DNA from: Gnetum montanum
Taxonomy: Eukaryota; Streptophyta; Gnetopsida; Gnetales; Gnetaceae
Assembly (NCBI GenBank): GCA_015680685.1
Contig: MNCI01015984.1
Span: forward strand, 1,229,625 to 1,293,624
DNA length: 64,000 nt
Direction of reading: 5' to 3'
Shown: positions 58,205 to 64,000 of the stretch, one piece after another
Layout of the letters: the number at the start of each line of letters is the position of its first letter
Position numbering within the stretch: position 1 is the first letter of the stretch
Notes under the pieces: model-generated
Told to the model about the DNA's origin: nothing
Seen by the model: the letters and a program-made list of their open reading frames with translations, nothing else
The model's database searches: none
Translations under genes and position numbers: made by a program

Positions 58205-59159
58205 TCAGCATAGGTGGCCATCTCCCCCATGACTGAGTTGTGAGGGAGAGATCCGAAATAATGAACGTCTATTTGAATTTCTTAGAAGTGCCCAACTCGT
58301 CCCCATTGATGTTCTTAAATTAAGGGATGGAATTTGGCGACACTCATATTCCAATGTGTCTATGCCTTCATTATTGGCATGGTTTTCCTCAGTTCGTTCC
58401 ATGCATATTTGTTTGCTCCTTCTAGTAGCTATCAACCACGGGGTGTCTACTACTTGTTGTGTGGTTGCTACATACAGGCATCTTTGTTTCAAAGTTTTAT
58501 GGGCACATCTATTGCATGAAGGCATTTCCTCCATGTCATCACCCGATGAATCATTGTATGTGATGCATGGAACTTTCCTCTTCTCAATCTTTCCATAAAT
58601 GTTTATCTTAGAAATTTCTAAGGAAAGATCACAAATCCTAAGGCATGCATCTACTGTACTCAACCATGCCCTTCCCATTATAATTGGGAAGTCCCCTTCG
58701 TTGTTGTTCACTTCAATCACCAAGAAATCAGCTGGGTAAGGCCAACCACACATAGTGGTCATGATGTCCTCCACCAATCCCAAGGGAATGGTGATGGACT
58801 AGTCTACCAGCTCTAGTTGAATGTTGCTCTTCTTAAGTTGTGGCAGGTTCCAAGCGTGATACATCTCTTGTGAAATTAAGTTGACTCCAGAACTTGAGTC
58901 AAGAAGAGCCCTATGTGGTTCATTTCCGGTGACTTGAAGATAGATTAAGGGACTCCCAGGGTCAGTTAGTTTCCTGGAAAGGTGGCCTACCTTGATCTAG
59001 TCAGTTACGGTATGCGTTAACATAACTGTATGCGTTAGGCTCTGTTGGACTGAAGGGTGCTCTAAAGTGTTAGATGGTGGAGGAGTGTACAAGGGCTCAA
59101 CCGCTTGTTGTTGCAAGAGTTTGTCTAGGCTTTTGGTTCTGAAGAAGGGTCTTCTCTTT
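58205..59159 (-). pseudogene. protease and pol tail of element C
   Basis: Minus strand, in frame with gag. The active-site region near 58905-58885 reads A-L-L-D-S-S-S-G-V-N-L-I, where E has A-L-L-D-L-G-S-C-V-N, so the catalytic Asp is kept but D-L-G has become D-S-S. Then come L-V-E-D-I-M-T-T-M-C-G-W and F-P-I-I-M-G-R-A-W-L-S-T. The 192-codon open stretch from 58783 runs past protease into Cys-containing linker sequence and jumps to the pol tail S-H-G-G-D-G-H-L-C, stop at 58205. Reverse transcriptase to integrase are deleted. Confidence 0.8.
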
Positions 59160-61551
59160 TAACAATTATTAGAACTAGTAGCAGGTTGAATATTTATAGC
59201 TCTCGCAACGTGACATTGCTACGGTTGAGGAAGAAGTTCCCCTTGCATTGTTGGAGCAGGAGGTGTTATGGGAACTACTACTGGTGGAAGAGGTGCAGAT
59301 GGATTAGGAGGATGGTGTGGGTATGGAGTGTCTCCTAGAGGAGAAGGAGTCCTTCTGAAGTACTTCCAAACTTGGTAGTCATAGTGGGCTGTTGTGTGAC
59401 CCATAGAGTCACTTGGAGAAATCGGCTGCTGCACATGATAACCATAAGGATCAGGCTGCCGGTAAGGGTACTGTTGTGTTGGTGGTGGCATCCCCCATGA
59501 CTGTGGGTATTGCCACTGATGATGCTATCCGATGGGTTGTGGCAGAGTTCCACTTGGATAATATGTTAACGGTTGGTGGAACTGCCTTGGGTTACCTTGG
59601 GGATAAGGTAACCTTCAGGGTGTTTTCCGTTGGTTAAGTTTTGGATTAAGCGCATACACCCTAGACTCCTGTAGATGTGAGATGATTGGACAACATCCCT
59701 TAGGATGTTCATAATGGCAGATCTCACATCCACTGTCATCGTCTAAATCCAAATCCACAACCACATTGGAGTTAGTGATTTTTCCCTTACCCTTGTTATA
59801 TGCAAGGCCTAAATCTCTCCACTTTGTTTTACCTTTGTCACTACTTTGTTTTGCCTTAGACTCTTCTACAATTTTCAAGATGGTTTCAAGTCTAGAGTCT
59901 AAGGAACTCCATACGTCATCTACCTTAGCCAATAATTCTGTTTTGAGTTTTTGAATCGGCAAGGTTTTTCTGTTCACCAACTCTTCGATTGGTGACTCAT
60001 CCTCTTTATCAAAATATTTCACTCCCCTCTTTCGAAGAGAGGAATCATGGTTGCATTCTTCTGCACTTTCCCTTTTTTGTAGTTCATCTTCTTCTTTTGC
60101 TACTTGCTCCAACAAGCGTTGAACTTCATGGGCTCAAAGTTGTGATAGTCTCCCTTGGGCATAAGTCCCAAGGGTTCTCCTAGTTTCATTTCTGAGCCCA
60201 TCCACGATGTGGTAGAGTTGATCCCGTTGTGCATATCCATGGCCCGGGCAATGATGTAACAATGTGTAGTAACGGGCCATGGCAACATCCAAGGGTTTGT
60301 GATTTCCTTGCTTCCATCCTTGGATCTGCTTACGCAAATTGAACACTCTGTAGTATGTTTGATACTTATTATTGAAGAGCTCGAACATCGTACTCCACCT
60401 CCTAATGGTTTCTAGTTCTAAGGACTGGTACCAGCTCTCTACTTCCTTGGTGAGTTTCCTTGGGAACAACTTAAGCTTCTGCCACTCATTCTCTATATTC
60501 TACAAGGTGCATGCATTATGGAATGCCTGTAAATGATGTTGCAGATCAGTGTTGTACCACCCTTCAAATCGTGGAATGTTGTTCATGTCTAAATACTTGA
60601 TCTGACTATCCTTTAAATGCCTTGTTGGAATCCTAACTGCCTCCGTTATATCGAGCATACTTCAGGTTGCCAGTAGGGGTTCATCATGGTTGTCTCTTTC
60701 ATGACATCTATGATGTCTCCGTTGTTCCCTACTCTCCCTTTGTTCATGCCCTTGTCCTCTCTTTGACTTTCTCGTTGAGGTTTTTCTTTTGCCTTACTTG
60801 TATTCTCACCTTTATGTTCATGGTGGCTGCGCTTAGATGTGGAAGGAGAGGGTGAGTGATAAGATGAAGGGGAAGAGGAAGGGGAACCATCGACATGACG
60901 ATGTTTCTTACCTTCTCTTCGACTGCTTCGGCCCCGATGGTTATAATGATCTAACTGCTCGTCCTTAGCATGAGTTGTTGTTCCCTCTATGAACAGCTGG
61001 TGTTCACAGGCATCAGAACCAGTGTTATGTATCGTGGATCATAGGTTTTGATACCCAACCTCCTCACCATCATTTGGAGGGGGAACATCTCTTGATAGAG
61101 AACCCATGATAATGGGTCCATCATCTTTCGTTTCGCTAAGGATGTGTAGGCCTTTGCCCTTTGACTGTGTATGTTGCCTCTCCTGCCTTGTGTCCCTCAT
61201 ACGTTGTGCTTTTGTGGGATGATAATTCCTTGTGTCAAATTCTTTTGCAATGTATTCGGCATATAACTCTGTCATGCCAATCTGTGCCAAGGCACTGAGA
61301 AGCATGTGAGAGATTACATGATCTAGTGGTGACACTAGGTTACCATGCAAATCCCTCCAGTGCATTTGTTCATCTTGATGGAGGATGAAAGTAAAGTTGG
61401 GAACATACTCATTAGGATGAGTATATATTATCTGGTACTGTTTAGGACTTGGCTGATTTTGGCTATGTGTTTTTGATTCCTGACTGTCTTTTGTATTATC
61501 CCTAGGCAATGTGCTCTTGTGAGAAGAAGAAGAAGAAGAAGAAGAAGACAT
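59160..61551 (-). pseudogene. gag of element C
   Basis: M at 61551 followed by nine Ser (GAA/GAAGAA run on the plus strand). The open N-terminal piece 61551-61039 includes Y-T-H-P-N-E-Y-V-P-N-F-T-F-I-L-H. An Arg/Ser/His-rich linker follows (about 61000-60700). The capsid block lies at about 60610-60140: R-F-E-G-W-Y, K-L-K-L-F-P-R-K-L, W-Y-Q-S-L-E-L-E and K-Y-Q-T-Y. A zinc knuckle C-E-I-C-H-Y-E-H-P-K-G-C-C (59732-59694) comes next, then a proline/tyrosine-rich tail (59491-59219). One frameshift between 61039 and about 60900 and only a few stops (60134, 59615, 59219), so this is the best-preserved gag here. Gag and protease share a frame. Confidence 0.85.
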
Positions 61552-61679
61552 GATGTCTTATAGGTGTGCTAATTACCATTATATAATTTTTTTTCGTTTG
61601 ATTAACCCTAAGGTTCGGTTAAGCTCCCAACGAGGTAAATAATATCCTCTTATGTCCTACTTAGTGCACAAACACTTAG

Positions 61680-61698
61680 TCCCCGGCAATGGCGCCAA
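61680..61698 (-). promoter_or_regulatory. tRNA-Asp primer binding site of element C
   Basis: Minus strand TTGGCGCCATTGCCGGGGA, one transition from the perfect complement of the plant tRNA-Asp 3' end, directly beside the LTR. Confidence 0.92.
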
Positions 61699-62694
61699 TG
61701 ATGAGTGGTGAGGTACCCCTACACTCAACCATACAAAATGAGCGTAGCATGCGCGATCTGGTCAAACTCCACAAACTAAATGCCTACATGCCTCATGGAA
61801 CACTTAAGGTTAACCATTCGTTGTCTTCCCAGACTTACTTGTAATTGTTACGGTGTATGGTTAAGTAAGTCCGAGGTATATGATTTTTATAGTTTTTTAT
61901 GTTTTTCTCCTATGCTATGAGGTGAAGGGTTAAGAAGACTAACTAACTTTAACTAATAACTAAGTTTAAATTAACTAGCATCAGCATCCATTCCCACTTA
62001 CCGTACACACCCTAAACCAATGCAACCGTGGCTACCAAAGGCTAATCATCACTGAGATCACCAAGTGTAATGCACGTGCTCAAAGTGGTCGTATTGAGGC
62101 ACCTAACTAGGAGGAAAGGGTTGAGAGAACCTATCTAGCCTAAGTGCGATGAGTAGCCGATTCCTTGACTAACTTTACACATCGGGGTGTTCAACTACCA
62201 CTGGGATTACCAAGCATAGATCCTAGAATACGCCATTGGGTTACCAAGCAGTCATACTAGATGCTTGTAATCAAGTCGTACTCATATCGCATGTGATGAG
62301 CAGCCGATTCCTTGACTAACCATACACATCCTTATATGCTCGTAATCAAGTCGTACTCGTACCGCATTCTAGGAGTTTAAGGGTTAGAGAGAAACAATAA
62401 ATAAAATCCTATTCCATGTACTGCAAGGTTTATCCAGGAAGTTCATCTTTATTGCCGTACACAACTTGTGTTCAGGTACAATGTTGCTCGAATAAAGATC
62501 CATTCACTTTTTGACTCCTACTACGGGCACATAGAAAAATAATCTATCTCTAGAGTGTTCAAACTGCCAGAGTTTCCGTACTTCTAGACCAGGATTAGAA
62601 ATAAGGGGAGTGTCGCCTCTTATTTATAGATATGGCAACGGACCACGATATCACGTACGCGATATCGTAGTGCATGCGATATCGTGTCTCATCA
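61699..62694 (-). repeat. 5' LTR of element C (right side)
   Basis: TGATGAG to CTCATCA. Minus-strand TATA box at 62621-62628; palindromic GATATCRTG/CGCGATATCG repeats at about 62640-62685. Paired motif at about 62195-62256. Lacks about 35 bp of U3 repeats present in the left LTR. Confidence 0.9.
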
Positions 62695-62699
62695 CTACC

Positions 62700-63404
62700 C
62701 ATTGAGATACCAACTATGGAGGAGTCATTCCATTGCTACTAGTGTTATACGCTTGGCATCTTGATTTGATTTGTAATTGCTGCTTGTCCCTTAAACACTT
62801 TGCTTACAAAATGGGGTCCTTGTAGGATGCCTAGAGTATCGCCCCAACTGTAAGCTTCTTGTGGAAGTGTGACTTGGCTCATGATTGAAGGTTTTTGTGG
62901 GATCATCTTTTTTCTTCAAGACATTCCATATTTGTCTAGCTTCAATCATGAGGTCCTTGTGGAAGCCAAATTCATTTTGTAAGGGTTGCTCACATGGCAT
63001 TATTCTAACTTGAAATTGGTAGATGCCTTTACCACCAAAGAAACTAGGTCTAATATAACACACCCTTTCCACCCTAATGACTCATCTAAGTAAGCATTAA
63101 TAGAAACCAAACACTAATAAGCATTACCCTAAACTAAGCTATTTAGTAATCTTGACTTATGAACATTGTACTTAAAGAATATTATTTAAAAAAACTAAAA
63201 TTTATTATGTGTAAGATGCTCACCTTTAGTTGGATTTTGGGTTTAAACCTACCTATCTTAAGGTAGGGGGAGTTGTCCTTCTCCCTTGCATTCCATACAT
63301 GATGCTATCGAAGTCTTTATAGTTATAGCTAACAATAGAAAATACTATTTTCCTCTACATTTTTCAAGGTGAAAGTTGTAGACTAGAAGTACCTTTTTAT
63401 TAGT
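62700..63404 (-). other. 3' noncoding region of copy F with a conserved short ORF
   Basis: Minus-strand frame 63072-62791 (93 codons, M-E-R-V-C-Y-I-R-P-S-F-F) has a decayed counterpart in D at about 27600-27330 with most residues kept, e.g. C-E-Q-P-L-Q-N-E-F-G-F-H-K-D. No known domain recognised. It lies just after pol, where a further product or a conserved RNA segment could be encoded. Confidence 0.5.
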
Positions 63405-64000
63405 TTATTCGATGACATAAGAGTCTTGTTGAGTGGTACATTTGAGAGCTAAGACTTCTAAAGGATTGTTGTTATGTAATTCATCTAAAGTAGGATAAGT
63501 TGGATCACTTAGCTTGATTAGTTTATCTTCTTTGGGTTCCTCAATGTGGTGTTGATTATATAACTTAAGCCTTTGTCCGTTGATTAGGAATGTAGTTGAG
63601 GAATCATCAATAGGTGATATTAAGACACTTCCATTTGCATGGGATTAGACAACTAAATAAGGGCCTTCCCATCTAGTTGTTAATTTCCTTGGAAATTTAT
63701 GTAATCTCATGTTATAAAGGACTCTATCACTTGCTAAAAAGTATTTTTAAGGAGATTTTTATCGTGTAAGGTTTTCATTTATTTTTTTTACAATCTTTTG
63801 TTTATCAAGAGCATGAAGCCACATTTCGTCAAGTTCATGAAGTTGGTTGATTCTAGTGGTTTGGTTCATGTCTTCATCAAAGTTGAGTTGTTGGGCTAAT
63901 CTAAGAGATTGATATTTCAGTTGATTTACCATAAACCAATTGATAAGGTGAATATCCTAGATTTGGTTTATAAGTAATTCTATAAGTCCAAAGTGCATCT
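63405..64000 (-). pseudogene. integrase C-terminus of copy F (partial at window edge)
   Basis: Matches 27947-28560 of D. The frame ends at TAA 63405-63407 after S-Y-V-I-E, with the L-Y-N-Q-H-H-I-E-E-P tail and the W-E-G-P-Y region near 63670. Stops and a frameshift near 63720-63790. Continues beyond 64000. Confidence 0.75.

Larger units (their letters stand above)
55942..62694 (-). mobile_element. Element C: gypsy element with gag and protease only, nested in copy F
   Basis: LTRs 55942-57103 (enlarged by an assembly duplication) and 61699-62694 (996 bp), ends TGATGAG...CTCATCA. Minus-strand order: LTR, primer site (one mismatch from tRNA-Asp), gag, protease, pol tail, A-rich tract, short 3' region, polypurine tract, LTR. 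Reverse transcriptase, RNaseH and integrase were removed while the last codons of pol (Q-L-S-H-G-G-D-G-H-L-C) remain, so C derives from an E- or N2-like element by internal deletion. It is the best-preserved family member (primer site, gag). Confidence 0.88.
53028..64000 (-). mobile_element. Copy F: Athila-like internal region, 3' end, continuing past the window
   Basis: On the minus strand from the window edge: integrase C-terminus (to 63405), 3' noncoding region with a short ORF, element C insertion (55942-62694), more noncoding sequence, 3' ORF (54275-53250), polypurine tract, LTR. It shows the complete 3' layout of the family to which D belongs. Confidence 0.75.

Noticed and set aside
27204-63404. 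Early idea that the common segment at 27204, 51035 and 62700 was itself the Athila LTR (about 2.6 kb)
   Set aside because: The polypurine tract and LTR end at 53027/53028 and the primer sites at 49122 and 52054 show the LTR is about 950 bp; the common segment is 3' noncoding internal sequence.

Overview
The window is plant nuclear DNA, AT-rich and intergenic in character. It holds one decayed leucine-rich-repeat receptor kinase (LRR-RLK) gene buried in nested, mostly dead Ty3/gypsy LTR retrotransposons. The plant assignment rests on three things: an LRR-XII-like receptor kinase with a non-RD catalytic loop; Athila- and Tat-like gypsy elements (non-chromoviral, primer sites complementary to tRNA-Asp); and gag/pol of plant type. 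I cannot name the species. I found no tRNA, rRNA, CRISPR or bacterial-type feature.

Layout, left to right. (1) 32-302: 5' end of the LRR-RLK gene (signal peptide and LRR N-cap). (2) 303-24973: element O, a Tat-like gypsy element inserted in that gene with 5-bp target duplication CATTT. Element A (1756-7349, TSD CCTGT) sits in its 5' LTR and element N2 (9214-20476, TSD CTAGT) in its internal region. (3) 24974-about 27203: rest of the LRR-RLK (LRRs, kinase, a probable 130-bp intron). The reading frame resumes at the target duplication. (4) About 27204-50098: element D, an Athila-like element on the minus strand. It is split by element E (31100-46460, plus strand, TSD GTAAG), which is itself split by element B (38378-44258). 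(5) 50099-53027: a deleted Athila internal region and another Athila LTR, forming a tandem LTR array. (6) 53028-64000: the internal region of a further Athila-like copy, F (3' ORF, 3' noncoding region, integrase C-terminus running off the window), interrupted by element C (55942-62694).

A, B, C, E and N2 form one superfamily. They share LTR ends TGATGAG...CTCATCA, a tRNA-Asp primer site, the polypurine tract CATGGGGGTA, a paired TTGGTAAYCC motif in the LTR, an internal copy of the polypurine tract at the end of the coding region, a T-rich tract and a conserved noncoding block downstream. E carries gag-PR-RT-RNaseH-integrase. N2 keeps gag, RNaseH, integrase and a 3' ORF. C keeps gag and protease only. 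A and B keep gag only (TR-GAG-like, non-autonomous). All coding regions are broken by stops or frameshifts, and the changes that can be compared are mostly transitions, so nothing here looks able to move by itself.

Assembly caveats: a 371-base N gap (6287-6657) hides one end of A. Single Ns at 20500, 36178 and 56935 are flanked by direct duplications of 49, 44 and 127 bp that look like unmerged contig ends. The N at 4135 replaces roughly 160-180 bp present in the sister element B.
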